Origin: Alisma plantago-aquatica
Lineage: Eukaryota; Streptophyta; Magnoliopsida; Alismatales; Alismataceae
Direction of reading: 5' to 3'
NCBI GenBank assembly: GCA_963693085.1
Contig: OY856410.1
Span: forward strand, 1,394,678,363-1,394,742,362
DNA: 64,000 bases
The notes under the pieces were generated by a model. That model searched no databases. It was not told where the DNA came from and saw only the letters and a program-made list of their open reading frames with translations. Of the stretch, positions 12,502-24,867 are shown one piece after another (position 1 is the stretch's first letter; each line of letters opens with the position of its first letter). The position numbers and the translations under genes are program-made.

Positions 12502-13566
12502 TGTCACACCGATAGGTCTAGAACGACAATCCTTCATCAAGTGTCCCACCTTACCACAGTTATAGCAACTCTTCTCCTGTTGCTGTGGTCTGGGTGGTCC
12601 AGTAACTGACACTGATGCAGAACTGTGCGTCCCTTGAAGCGGTTGACTCCGTCCTCTACCTCTACTTGGTGTCCATTGAGTTTGAAAACTTGATCTGGGT
12701 GGTGGAGGGTTAGGTGCAGAGAATCTAGGTTTCTTGGAATCCCTAGATGAAGAACCCTGGAACTGGGGATATCTTTTATGGGTTTGTCTTTTCTCAACAA
12801 CAGATCTCTCTATCCTTCGGACTGACTCAACGAAGGTAGAGAATCTCTCTCTGTTTTCTAAGGCAGACACAGGGGTTGACATATCGGAATTCAAACCCTT
12901 TTCAAATCTTCTGATTCTTTCCTCATCCGTAGCGGCCATGTGCGGACAAAACCGCAACAGCTCCATGAACTTAGCTTCATACTCGCTAATGTTCATTATA
13001 CCCTGCCTTAGTTTCTCAAACTGAGAAATCTTCTCATCTAGGAAGGTCTTTGGAAAATATCTATTGATAAATTCCCGACGAAATTCTTCCCATGAGAACT
13101 CTACTCCAGGTCTCTTCTGCTCTTCCATGTTCCACCAGTGACCAGCACTGCCTTTGAGAAGATAGACAGCATGTCTAACCTTCTCAGCTTCCGGAATCAT
13201 AAGAATCCTGAAAGCCTTCTCCAACTCTGTCAACCATAAGTCAGCATCTGCTGGGTCGGCAGTTCCGAAGTACTCGGTAGCTCCGACACGACGAAGTCGT
13301 TCGAATGTCTTACCAATACCTTGTACTTCAGGCTGGACAGGTGCCCTAGGTGCAGGAATGGGCATCCTATCGGTTATATGTGTCATGGCAGTCATGAACT
13401 GCCCGAATATCGTCTGTACAGCTGGATCACTCATGTCAGCTGGGTCGAACTGGGGTGGCTCTCTTGGCGACTCAGGTGCAGGTTGTTCTATTCTCGGAAC
13501 TCTTGCACCGCCTCGAGGTGCACTAGCACTACTCTCTGCCACGTGCTCATCATGATGTTCTGACAT
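12499..13566 (-). CDS. gag: Gag capsid-nucleocapsid protein of Y
   Basis: This 355-residue protein would form the virus-like particle that packages element RNA. The middle (roughly residues 95-235) matches the plant retrotransposon gag family: FGTADPADADLWLTELEKAF, then WWNMEE, the FRREFINRYFP stretch and FEKLRQG. Near the C-terminus is one CCHC zinc knuckle, CYNCGKVGHLMKDC, for RNA binding. The N-terminus is rich in Pro, Ala and Glu. The ATG at 13566 is about 110 bp after the primer site and is the first in this frame after the leader. The frame ends at the TAA discussed at 12499. Confidence 0.93.
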   Translation of the reverse strand: MSEHHDEHVAESSASAPRGGARVPRIEQPAPESPREPPQFDPADMSDPAVQTIFGQFMTAMTHITDRMPIPAPRAPVQPEVQGIGKTFERLRRVGATEYFGTADPADADLWLTELEKAFRILMIPEAEKVRHAVYLLKGSAGHWWNMEEQKRPGVEFSWEEFRREFINRYFPKTFLDEKISQFEKLRQGIMNISEYEAKFMELLRFCPHMAATDEERIRRFEKGLNSDMSTPVSALENRERFSTFVESVRRIERSVVEKRQTHKRYPQFQGSSSRDSKKPRFSAPNPPPPRSSFQTQWTPSRGRGRSQPLQGTHSSASVSVTGPPRPQQQEKSCYNCGKVGHLMKDCRSRPIGVT

Positions 13567-13675
13567 TCTTATGTATCTTCTTCTCCTGAGGAGCAGAAGA
13601 TTCTATTAGATAAGGAAGGAGTACTAAAGGTAGACTCGACATCCTAAGTCCTATGCCTCTGTAGACTCAACTGAA

Positions 13676-13693
13676 CCTGGAGCTCTGATACCA
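13676..13693 (-). other. Primer binding site of Y (initiator-Met tRNA)
   Basis: The minus strand reads tggtatcagagctccagg, five bases after the end of the 5' LTR at 13699. The tggtatcagagc core is the standard initiator-Met tRNA primer site of plant retrotransposons and fixes the minus orientation of Y. Confidence 0.9.
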
Positions 13694-16161
13694 CTAATTG
13701 TGGGGTCTGATCTCCAAACCATGACATAAACATGATTAAAACTTAGCGGAAGCGAATCGGTAATCAGCGGAAGACAAAAATCACGGAAAATTAAAAATTT
13801 TCGAGATAAGAACTTGTATCCATAAAAACTCCTTTCATAAAGAGAGGTAACTGTTTACATCTCAAGATAATTACTTCTTGAGTAATTATATACATCAAGA
13901 TACAAAATCTCAAGATCACATAACACAAGACTCCAAGACCTGAGAGTACAGAGGACACATAGGACTGACTCTAACTACACCACATGGCAGGACAAATCTC
14001 CACCTGAGATTACTGCTGCCCCTGGTGCTGCTGCTGAGACTGATCACTTGTAGGCTGGTTTCTTCGTCTCCGACGTCCACCTAAAAAGTTGAAGTCTACG
14101 GGGTGAGACAATTATACATAATTGTCCCAGCGAGAGTTATAACTCTTCGCCAGAAGCTTTATTAGAACATCAAAGATTATTCTAAACAGTAAAGCCTTCA
14201 AAGCATTCTATAACAGTTGCAGATATAACAAGATCTCTACAAATTAAGAGATATGGAGAATATCAATCATTATTGCAATGTAACATCAATCAACTAACTT
14301 GGAGTCATCTCTAACAAGTTATACTTCCTGGTTGATTATGTTTTACAAACAACATTATGCCCTGTGGAGATGAGGCTTACCACTCATACTCCAACTGATC
14401 GCTGAGAAGCCGCATCAGTATCATACATAGGTCATTAAGAGAGCCGGATTCTCATGACCTTCATCTTCCTCAGTCAGTAAGAGGATCACTTGTAGGACAT
14501 CTTGTGTCTCTACTACTATAGCTCACCAGGGTAAACTGGTCCTTCGCTATTCTAGAGTCACAGTGGCGTTCTGTACTCTCTTTGTCATCAGGAGATTTCA
14601 TATTTACCTACCACTGATACGGATATCTGTGCTTTCTTCGTCATCAGGAGGTTTCATGTTTACCTACCACTGATACGGTATGGAACTATAGTGAAGGATG
14701 GATGGATTCCACATCTACATCACTTTCCTACACTAGGATGTAAGGTTCTACACATCCATGTACCCCACATACTCAAAAGTATGTGCTCCAGGAGTTCCCT
14801 GTGGAAAACCTGTTTCACCATCGCTTAATTTCTGACAACGATGGATCTATGATCAGGGCTCTACATTATACTTGATTAGTTAGGTACATTCATTATTCTT
14901 TAACAGCATACATTGTTCTTCAAACAATAACAGTAGCATAGCAGCTATAAAAGAAGAATACTAAATGTAACAAGCCTAACTCATATCAATCATCATTTCT
15001 CATTATCCTCATCACAAGTCATCTCTAAAGCATGACCTTGATGGTATTCATAGGATGCCACTGGCAAGGCATTAGATTACATTACTTATTCATAAGGCTA
15101 ACAACATGCCTTCAATGAATATAACATCAACATCCATACCTGGATATGATTACCTTCATATCAAAACCTGCATGGTTAATACATCTGGTAAAGGTAATAC
15201 AACAATAAGGAATGTACTTCCTACTCTTGTCATAAGAGTTAAATCTCTAATTTAAATCAAATAGAGTTTATTGCTCGAAAGCATGCCATTACCCTTGAAT
15301 TAGGGTTTACTATTCATATTACATGTCATCACCCTTGAATTAGGGTTTACTATTCACATTACAGGTGAATTAAACTCATAACATCATCATGTATGAGTAA
15401 CACCTTCATTGATGCTCTTGGATTAGTTAAAGGTTCATCATTTATCATAATTAGGGTTTCTATGATCTCACACAGGTGGATCATACCCTAATTATGCTCA
15501 TTTCTATGTATTGGGGATGCTTCAATTGAGTTTCCATTTAAAAGAGGTACTTTCTCTCTCTAGAAGTACTTTCTTTCTCTAGAAGTACTTTCTCTCTCAT
15601 CATAAGGTTAGGTGATGTCAACATCACTCTAAAACAGGTTGGTTTGAATCATCATAGGCTATCATAGCCAAAAACATCACCATTAAGTGATTAGAGTTAC
15701 TTTCTCTCTCTAGGGTACTTTCTCTCTCTAGAGTACTCTCTCTTTCATCATACTAATGGTTGATGATAACATTAGACTAGATCAGGTCAGATAGAGTCAT
15801 TATAACTAAAAAAACATCATTCTCATGTAATTAGGGTTTGAATTGAGCAAGGTATAACTCAATTGACCCTTCAGGGGTATCTTGGTAATTCACCCCATTG
15901 ATCATCATCATAGTCAAAAACCTTAGTCAAATAACTCCTTACTATCTTAGATTATCATTAGTGTTTGATTTGAGCAACATTGAACCATCACATGATTGAA
16001 TGTGGTCAACCATGAGTCACATAGAGTAATTCCAATCATTAATCATTAATTGAATCAAGATCGGTTGAAAGTGTTGACCGATTGCTCACTTTGACCCTTC
16101 AAGTCCATGAGCCCCTTTCTAGCTCCAAGACCGTGAGCCTCCTCATGGGCTTGAGATCGTG

Positions 16162-16375
16162 AGTCACCTCACGGCCTTGAGGTCGTGAGCCCCCTCACGA
16201 TCTTGAGGTCGTGAGCCACCTCACGGTCCTGAGGTCGTGAGCCACCTCACGGTCCTGAGGTCGTGAGCCACCTCACGGTCCTGAGGTCGTGAGCCACCTC
16301 ACGGTCCTGAGGTCGTGAGCCACCTCACGGTCCTGAGGTCGTGAGCCACCTCACGGTCCTGAGGTCGTGAGCCTC
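16162..16375. repeat. 26-bp hairpin-forming tandem array, Y 5' LTR
   Basis: Nine units of the same 26-bp sequence as at 6421-6615, six of them identical in the gtgagccacctcacgg core. The difference of one unit between the two LTRs, with few point changes elsewhere, points to slippage or unequal exchange. Confidence 0.85.
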
Positions 16376-17929
16376 TCATGGTCTCAACCACAAGGTCCTT
16401 CAACAAAGGTTCAACAAATCAAACGATGATGTCAACTGATGTTGAAGCCTTCAAAAGGTCCAATAACTGTTGACCACCTATGGATTGAGTTAATTAAGGT
16501 TATGCTTAACCAAATGGTCATTCAATTGTCCCTCAATTGTTGACCAATTAGGATTGAAATCGATTCAATTAAGGTCTATCAATGTTCACCCATCAACACT
16601 CAACAATGTGTATCAACACAAGGTTGGACCCTTCAATTGAGCTTCCAATTGGGCCCAAACTTGGCCCAAACGGTCTTGAGGTCATGTGGGTGGACCCCAC
16701 ATGGTCTTGAGACCGTTTGCCCAAGATTTCATCAAAATCTAAGGTGATTTGATAGAGGTTGAACCATGATTGGTCACAGAATCCGAATTTTGATTAACTT
16801 GATAACTTATTTGCAATTGGGTGTTCAATTGGTCAAATTACTCAACCCTAGACCTTCAAATGGTCTTGGGTGATTGTCCTCACGGTCTTGAGGTCATGTG
16901 GGTGGACCCCACATTGTCTTGAGACCGTTTAGGTCAATCAACCCTAAAAACCCTAATTAGGTCACCATAATTTCAGTACTGATTTTATCTAGGGTTAGCC
17001 CTAGTATTCGCCCTTCAACTCTTAGCCCGTTTGGAATTAGACCATCAAACTTGGTGAGTTGTTAACTAACATAATTTTGAACAGTAATCTCATGGGGTCA
17101 ACGCTTAGTCAACGACCTTTCACGGTCTTGAGACCTTTTGCCCAAAAAGGCAATTTCAGACCGTTTGAAAATCAGCAATTAATTCATTTAAAGTTGTGAC
17201 TTAAAAAGGTCATATCTCCCGATTCCTTTGGATTTAGTCTCCCAAATTTTGAGGGTATTTATCCTATATAATTAGGAACAGGTTTCTTATATGGTCCACG
17301 CTCGGTCAACAGGGCCAATCGGTCTTGAGACCGCGAGCCCTCTCACGGTCTCGAGACCGCGAGGCTCTCTCACGGTCTTGAGGTCGTGAGAGCAAACTGT
17401 TAGGACCGTTTAGGGAAAAGAAAAGCGGTGGGTTTTTCTTGGAAATCACGCCTTCATCTTCTAGCTCAAGAACAGTACAGATATCCCACGGGTTTGCTTG
17501 CAAGATAGCAGGGAAAAGTAGGGAAATACTAGGAGCTATCATTAACTCGCATATAAAGATGCACATAGTAAAGCATAGGTTTAGAGTTATAAAACCCGCC
17601 TAAAGCTTGCTTCTTGAGCTCCAAGCTTTCAAGCTCCAATCTCTAATGGCGTCCTTGAGTTCCCACAGGTTGGCCAAGGTGAAAACTCCAAGGAAGGATG
17701 AAAAGAGACGGCTAGAAAGATAGGGTTTCGAGAATTAGCCATGAAGATGACCTTGAATTCGAATTCTAACCATGGAATTAGGCAAGAAGAGGGGTTTAAA
17801 CCTACCTTGCACCCCTTGTTCGTCCTCCTTAGCTCCAAGGCAGTCTTTGGTCGTCTTTGGTGAAATGAAACAGTAAAGGGAACGAAGGTTAAGTTCCCTT
17901 GCAACTAAAGGAAGGATGGCTTATATACT

Positions 17930-17937
17930 TGGGGTAG
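17930..17937 (-). promoter_or_regulatory. TATA box of Y 5' LTR (likely element promoter)
   Basis: The minus strand reads tatataag about 690 bp into the LTR. In this position it would drive the full-length genomic RNA of Y. Confidence 0.5.
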
Positions 17938-18639
17938 GATTTTCAACATTAGCTCATAAGTTTCCCTTAATTCCAACTAAGTCCTTCCTTCATTACTTGC
18001 TCGCCCCTTCCTCTTTATTCTAAGGACAAACCTTATCTTAAGTTATAGAAAAGAAGGCAAGGAAGGACAATCTAATAATAAAGTTCATACTTAAAGGGAT
18101 ATTGCACATATACCCTGATTATTCAATCACAGAGCCTATTTCTTAACTTGATAACTCAATTGAGGTGAATTCCTCATCATTTCTTCTCTAAATGATGGCA
18201 AGAGTCTAACAAGATACTTTAGATAACATTCTTTACAAATTTCTTCCCATAATTTGGGTAAATTGCATTTTACCCCAAATTAGGGTTTCAAGTACCGGGA
18301 TTGCTTCCACAGCTGCACCTTGGTGCTCAAGCTTGGGAAATCCCTCAAACTTTACCAAAATGTTTCTCATGATGTCTCAACATCAGAGGAACACCTCATC
18401 ATGTGCAAATTGCAGGTTAACCCTTCTAAATGGGTAAATTGCACATAGGTCCCTGTATTACAAAACAGTGCTACAACTTTATATAAAAAGGAGCAAAAAC
18501 TGAAATATACATTTCTGAGAAGCTTAATTACATGCTCAGAGTTAATCACAAAGATTTAATTACATATTTAGGCAAAACACCTAGGGTTAGCTCATAACCC
18601 AGGTCAGGGATGTTACAGCTAGAGTTTTAAGATGACTTG

Positions 18640-20060
18640 CACGATATGAGTCTTTGGCCGATACAACTAGGTTGCCCGATATGGGTCTTTACCCGATATA
18701 GTACCTTGTTCTATAGCCTATGCTTTGGTTGATGGTTATGGAAACACCCCTTTCTCTCCTTTGGACTTGAAAGGTGAGCCTATGACCTAGACATATGGAC
18801 AATATTATGAGTTGGTAATAGTTGTACCTTAATGCCCGATATCCCCTATCCACCCTAGAGACAAGCTTTGGACGACATGGTTGCTAGACCCTTTGATGGG
18901 CTCTTGGCCGATATATGTTTCCATGATGACCCTTTGAGTGTGTTGCCCGATACCCTCTTCTAGAGTTGAGCCTTGGGTGATATGATAGGTGAACTCTTTA
19001 GTGACATTGTGACCGATATGTACATCTACCCAAGATGATGGTGGTTGGCCTACATAAAACCCTAACTCTATAGTCTTGGACGATATGGGGCTTCAACCCT
19101 AGTTTGGGCGATAGGGTTGTCCTGGGTGACACAGATGATCTACCCTTGTTGCACGACATGGCATTGATGTTGAAGATGACCAAATTGGTATGGTCCTTAT
19201 ACCCTTGCATGATACACCTTTTTGGTGCCCTAAATGATACCCCCCTGATCAAGGGTTTGTCTTGGATGTTATGTTAAGAAAAGTTCTATTAATCTTGTTT
19301 CCCGATATGACTCTTAACCATGGTAGTATTGTTGGGCGATATGGATAAGTCTTGAGCCTAGAATGATGAAACCCTAGGTGGGCGATACCATGGCTGCCTC
19401 CCTGACCGATATGAGCATGGTTGAGGGGCCTTTGTGTCGGGCATGAGGTTTGTGCTTGCACGACACTCTCTAAGTGAGTTTCCCGACATTGTGCCTATGG
19501 ATGACATGGAGCTTTGAGTGATAGAGTTGCCCTAACCCTAAGCTGACTGATAGGGGTACTCTTGTTGTGGTTATTCCTTTGGCGATATGCTGGGTGCCCG
19601 ATATGGTTCTCCATGAGCGACAAGGATATGAGGATGGGCGATATGGGTGATCCCTTGATATGCTGCCTGATATCATCAACCCTAGAACTTTATAAGTGTG
19701 TAGGTGTGCATGGTTTGGGTGACATCAGGGCCAAGTGTGTGGTCGATACCCCACAAGGAGATATGTTACCTTGGCAGATATGCCTTGCCCGACATGGTCT
19801 CTCTCTCTTGATGGTTACCCAACATGTGTTCATACTTGATAGCTTGGATGGTCCTAGGGTTGAGGTTTGGCCGATACGGTTGAGCTTAACCTAGTTGGAC
19901 GATAGGCTACCTCAAGTGCCATGGTGTTGTTTGAGAGACGACAGTTGTATGCTTGTCGGGCGTTATGGTTTGACCTTGTGTACTGTGATCTTAGGCGTTA
20001 TGGCTTCAGACGTTATGGTGATGATAAGTTGCCCGACATGAAACCCTAACCCTAGTGGGC
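18640..20060. repeat. Field of dispersed cgatat motifs in X LTR
   Basis: Roughly twenty copies of a short motif, most often gcccgatatg, ggccgatat or gggcgatatgg, recur every 30-100 bp. The DNA between them is not itself repeated. The same field is present in the 3' LTR at about 26290-27710, with some copies mutated to gagatatgg or tgatatg. No coding frame explains it. The motif may bind a factor or be a remnant of an older satellite; neither is shown. Confidence 0.7.
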
Positions 20061-22599
20061 AAGGGTCTTGGCTGTTAAGTCTGGTTGTGATGCCATTACA
20101 CTTGCACCTGGTTGCACATTATACACTTGGTCTATGACTGCATGACACACCATTAGGTCTAAGTCTGGCCGTTATCCCCTTGATGCATGGGTGCATGTCA
20201 TGCTTGAGGCCGACAACTTTGGATGAGAGTTGGTACTCTATGAGATACTCCCCTTTAGTGAGGGATTGTTTGGTCGCTATATGCTTTTGGTGAGGGTAGG
20301 AGACACCTTTGGTGAGGGTTGTGCCTAACCTGATAACCCTATGCATGTTTCTTGAGCTTACACCTGTGATCATGATGATCTATGACACGATAGGTTGAGA
20401 ACCCTTATATGGTGGTTACTTATGGTTAATGATAGATGAACTTCTGATTAAGTTGGATGGTGGATCAGGGTGTATGATCCTTAAAGTTAATCCTTAGGGT
20501 ATGATGGGATACCCATGATGTGGCAACAGTAGTATGTATTGATTTATACACCGGTTATGACATTAATATGCCTATGTTCATAATGATGGAAGAATATTCC
20601 AATTTTATAAACCTTAATCTTGATGACATGATAATCAAAGACATGTTCATGAGATATGGGGCATGATGGATGCTCACAGCTTGATAACAATAATCTAAAT
20701 TAACTACAGACACAGCTATGAACATGGATGTTGTTCCAATCATGTACACCTAAATCCTTGATAGCATGATAATCTTAATATGTTCTCTAAAGGATCTATG
20801 TTCTATGTTTGGTGATCCAGTTATCTCTTTCTTATGCAAGATAACCATGCAGGTGTATTGAATTCATAGCCAAGTAAGAGCTATGGTGATTATATGATTA
20901 CGTGCTTTGTATAACACTTGATATATGTGCAATATCTAAGTAATAATGATATGTCTTGTTGATGAGATAACATATATCACCAGTATGATGAGAAATGCAT
21001 GTTGAGGTGGGATCCTCTAGTGATGACATGAGGGATTGATATTCCCTAATGATGTTGATGATGCCTTGAGAGGCACTGGTGTAATGTGATGAACTAAGGG
21101 ATTGATATCCCATGATGATGTGAAATGATGAAGCCTTGAGAGGCAGTAGCACTATGAGATGATGTGAGGGATTTATATCCCATGGCAATATGATGATTGT
21201 TGAGGGCAATGGAAATAGTAGTAGCAATATAACTACAATGTAATGAATCTAATGTTTTTCATGTTTTATATATGGTTGCTTAGTACAACTTGATTTCCCC
21301 AACAATCTACTTAAAATACATTAACTAATTACAGATGAATCTCTCATGTAGTTTGCCCTGGCCATAGATCCATCATCGTCAGTAGTTGGTGATGGTGAAA
21401 CGGGTTCTCCTACGGGTTAACCCGGAGCGCATATTGTTGAATATGCGAGGTTTCTCCTAGCCTAAACTAGAGAGGATTCGAGTGCATCTGCCGTTGCTGA
21501 CTCGGGATAGATAGAGCATGGTGAATAGGCCCATGGCTCAGTGTGATAGAGCATGAATGCATTCATGGCTTAGGGAGCATGGTGAACTGGCCTGTGGCTC
21601 AGATATACTAGCACCGAGACCTGTACCAAGGCAGGCTAGAGAAAGGGTAGCCTACGGGGCTGACCCTGTGGCTGAGGCCACTTAAGCATGAGACTGCGGT
21701 CCTGCTTTGGTTATCGTGCACTTACCACGAGGTGGGAGGTCGTGGAGTCCAGCTCTTCCATTGACCTTGTATGGCACCGGCTCCGGGTTTCGCAGACGTC
21801 GGTTGGATTTGAGCGGTACGGCTCACTTCCTTAGGGCATAATAATTTGTAAGCAAGCTTTATAGTATCTTTGCTTAGGGTGAATATGAAACATTGGTTGA
21901 GGTCTTGTTCGTATAGTTGCTCTGGTTATAAACTGGCAGTTTATCATACATTCCTTATATCATGTGATAAGATCGTATAAAGCTTATCTTGTCAATCATG
22001 TTCCATAAAGAGTACCTGGTTATAGGCCTCATAAATATCTTGGTAAGATTTGTGGTAAGATTAGCCCTGCTCAGTATATTGCTCTTATAATCTAATTATA
22101 TCAGTTATCTGTGATCATAATAAAGCTGGTAGAGGGTTATGTTTCTCGCTGGGACTGTGTGTCTCACCCCGCTGGTTAATAACCCTTTTTAGGTGGACGT
22201 GCCTGGTGAGATGAAGATCATGTGGTTACGGATGTTATGCAGAGGTATCGTACCTGGTGGGATAGATAGTGTCTAGCAGTAGAGTCTTATGTGTCGTCCA
22301 TGTACACTCAGGTCTTCGGGAGAGTTTTTCGATGTTTCTTGTGCAATAATCGATGTATGGTTTCGGTATGTGTCTTGATGTAAAGCATCCTGGCAACAGT
22401 TATTTCATGTAACGAGATGATGGGAAATTATGTTGTAGCACCTTGGAAATATGCGATGAAATGAAAAGTGTTGGCTCAGATATTATATGTTTCATCTTGT
22501 GGTGCTTGTTGTAAATCGGTTTTAATTCCCCGTTATTTTTCAGTAATCCAGTGGTTTGCATGTAATCATGTTTTGTTGTGGATGAGGTGTTACAGTGTT

Positions 22600-22616
22600 T
22601 GGTATCAGAGCTCTAG
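22600..22616 (+). other. Primer binding site of X (initiator-Met tRNA)
   Basis: The sequence tggtatcagagctctag begins six bases after the 5' LTR end (22594). It has the same 13-base core, tggtatcagagct, as in Y and W. Confidence 0.88.
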
Positions 22617-24830
22617 ATTTGCTGAGTCTTCAGGGACACTAGGATTAGGATTAGGATGGTGTCTAAGGTTGGACCGTGACATAATATATGGTGCATACTA
22701 CCTAATCTCAGTACTTGATGCCCTAGCCAAGTATTCAAATATTGAAGATAAAGGTAAGTATGGAGCATTAGATTGTTTCCTTCTTGATTACTCTGATCAA
22801 GTAGTCATTCTGGAGCAATCTAAAGAGCATAACAAAATTAAGAATATGATGAGATAAGTTCTTAACGTTGTAATCTCAAGAGATATATATGATAAAAGAC
22901 AGATTAACTTGTGATAACAACGTAAGTTAAAGCATAGACCTTACACAAGATGAAGAAAACACCTGAAAGGAAAGATAAAGTTAGAAGAAAGAGAAGAATA
23001 AGTGATGAGTAAACAAGATGGAACCTGAGATAATCTCAGACCAACCAATGAACGTAAGCAAAAATGTGAAAGAATAGAGTGCAAATTCGTGATAAAAAAA
23101 ACTAGTAAGATGATCCTTGTTCAATAATAAAAAAAATATGTGAAGAATAACGATCTTTTTCATAAAGAGAAAACAAAAATCTGATATAATCAGGAACTAA
23201 TCATGATTATGATAAAATGGTAACAAGAGAAGAAGAATAATGACATGTAACGGTCTTGATGTTTCCTGTGTTGAGTGCAAGGAACCCAAGAAGATACAAG
23301 ATACAAACCAGATGGAAAAGGTTTAACATTGTATAAACGGTTGGAAACTCATGTAAGGATCAAAGAAAGTGATGATATCCTCCCCTTTGATATGAAACCA
23401 TAGATGTTGATGGGTTGATGGGAGGAGTTTGTTCTTTTGCATCCCTTCCTTTCGAAGGAGTGGTAGTCAAGTGGACCTTGTGTCACTTGATTTGTGTGCC
23501 TTTGAAGTGATCATTGTTTGGATACTTCAAAAAGTATCAGCTGATCTTGGACTTTGGTTTCCAAGATGGGGATGTCTGTGATGGATGATGATGGTAGGAT
23601 CCTCTTGGCATGCCTTCTGAGAAGGGGTTGAGAATCAAGATGCCTAGATTTTGGAGGTATGAAGGTGAATCATCCTGCTAGATCACCCTTGACCTTGAAC
23701 CTACAAGCTGGAAGCTTGTTTTGGAAGTCTGGATCTATGTGGTGACCCTTGAAGTGGCAATTCGATATCATAGAGGAACGCTGATAAGGATAAGCAAGTG
23801 AGGACTGGATGGTTTGATCAAGAAACAGATGGCAATAGGCAACAGTTAGATCTTGTGGCATAAGCTAGCCAGAAATGGTAGAATGACCAGTGAGTGGTGA
23901 CAGGCCGAATGGAGTCACTCCATTCTGCTTTGTCTTCTTCTTACCTCTTATCTACTCTAGTTGATCCAGTTCAGGATGTACCCTCCTTTGAGCGTTGGTT
24001 GTATGTTTGGAAGATGTTTCCTTCCTGTTAGTCATAATAGAGATAGTCTGTTGTCGAGCACCTTGTTGATGACCTGGTTGTGTAGGATGAAGTATACTCT
24101 TCTCTGTATCCTTTCCTTTCCTAGATGTGATAGTCGGATGAATCCCTTTCTATGTGACATGTCAAGGATCATTATAACCTTGGGAATGGATATCCTTGGA
24201 TAGGTGTGAAGTTGTCTCAGATAGAAAGGTTGGCTTTGGTTTGATCCGGCTAAGTGCCTATAGTGTGGCTATCATATGTTAGGGGTTTTTGCTCCACATA
24301 AACATGACATCGGATGGTATGCACCCAAGGGAAAGAAGTGTTGTAAGGTCATCTTGGGAAAGTTCATCTAGTTGAGCCATGTCATGTGCATACAGGTGTT
24401 TTGTAGAGTATGTATCTTATGATAACCGCTTCTGAGAAAGATTCCCCTTGAGTAGAGACATCCTTTGTGAAAAGAGAAGGAATAGTTGAAACATATATAG
24501 CAGAAAGATAGTGATACAAGTTATGCAAAGCTTAAGTGCCAAGTCTGTGAGATCAGAGTAGCGCAGCGGAAATGTAACGAGGAATATGATACATCAGTAG
24601 AAGGAACGGATACCTGAGTAATACGAGTTGCATATAATGTTCCAGTATCTAAGAGTGTTACCAGACAAAGGATGATGAGATCAAGGGTTGAGTCTATGAC
24701 CAGTACAAGGAAACCCTAAGTGGCTCTGGGAGAAGAGAAAGTATGTTGGTCACATATCTGTGACACTTCAGAGATTTACGAAGTTGTATGATGTGACATG
24801 TGAGTAACACTCGACTTCCTTCTGCTTAGG

Positions 24831-24867
24831 ATTTCGGGGACGAAATCCTTGTTAGGGGATTATGACT
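24831..24867 (+). other. Polypurine tract region of X
   Basis: The sequence tttcggggacgaaatcc is followed by gttaggggattatgact and then the LTR start tgtaagg at 24868. It closely matches the corresponding sequence of Y on the other strand, supporting the same machinery for both. Confidence 0.75.

Larger units (their letters stand above)
3944..18617 (-). mobile_element. Young autonomous-type Ty3/gypsy chromovirus Y (Tekay/Del-like)
   Basis: The 14674-bp element is flanked by the perfect target duplication gctag (3939-3943 and 18618-18622). It has near-identical LTRs (4918 and 4919 bp), an initiator-Met primer site, gag, a complete pol with a C-terminal chromodomain-like tail, and a purine tract. 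By eye the LTRs differ at about ten single bases, plus a 25-bp gap near 5300/15050 and one 26-bp repeat unit, so the insertion is recent. The order gag-protease-reverse transcriptase-RNase H-integrase-chromodomain marks a chromovirus; Tekay/Del is my best lineage guess from the LTR ends and motifs. One in-frame stop separates gag from pol. Confidence 0.93.
13699..18617 (-). repeat. 5' LTR of Y
   Basis: This is nearly identical to 3944-8861. It carries about nine copies of the 26-bp unit (16162-16375), against eight in the other LTR. It lacks the 25-bp stretch near 15050. Its minus-strand TATA box is at 17930. By that site, U3 is about 0.7 kb and the R-U5 leader is about 4.2 kb, which is long for a gypsy element. 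Confidence 0.9.
2532..22594 (+). repeat. 5' LTR of X, split by Y
   Basis: The two halves are 2532-3943 and 18623-22594, together 5384 bp. The join is shown by the uninterrupted copy at 26268-26290 and by the gctag duplication on both sides of Y. The first half holds the LTR start and a TATA box. The second half holds a long field of cgatat-type motifs, then a section shared with Y and Z (near 21350-21420 and 22140-22200). It ends gttaca six bases before the primer site. Confidence 0.88.
22595..24867 (+). other. Internal region of X, no recognisable gag or pol
   Basis: It starts with an initiator-Met primer site (tggtatcagagctctag at 22600) and ends with the chromovirus-type sequence ggggacgaaatcc and the purine tract taggggattatgac before the 3' LTR. 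In between I see no zinc knuckle, DSG/DTG protease, YxDD or DDE motif in any frame. The open frames at 22468-22857 (which crosses the LTR end), 23670-23861 and 23961-24203 look like chance. It therefore keeps the ends needed for priming and plus-strand synthesis but not the proteins. Confidence 0.8.

Noticed and set aside
20044..20060. Telomere-like ccctaaccctagt stretches in X and cctaaccctaaccc in T gag (58880)
   Set aside because: Only one or two units each; no telomeric array.
22468..22857. 129-residue open frame at the end of the X 5' LTR
   Set aside because: It crosses the LTR end and primer binding site and resembles no retrotransposon protein.
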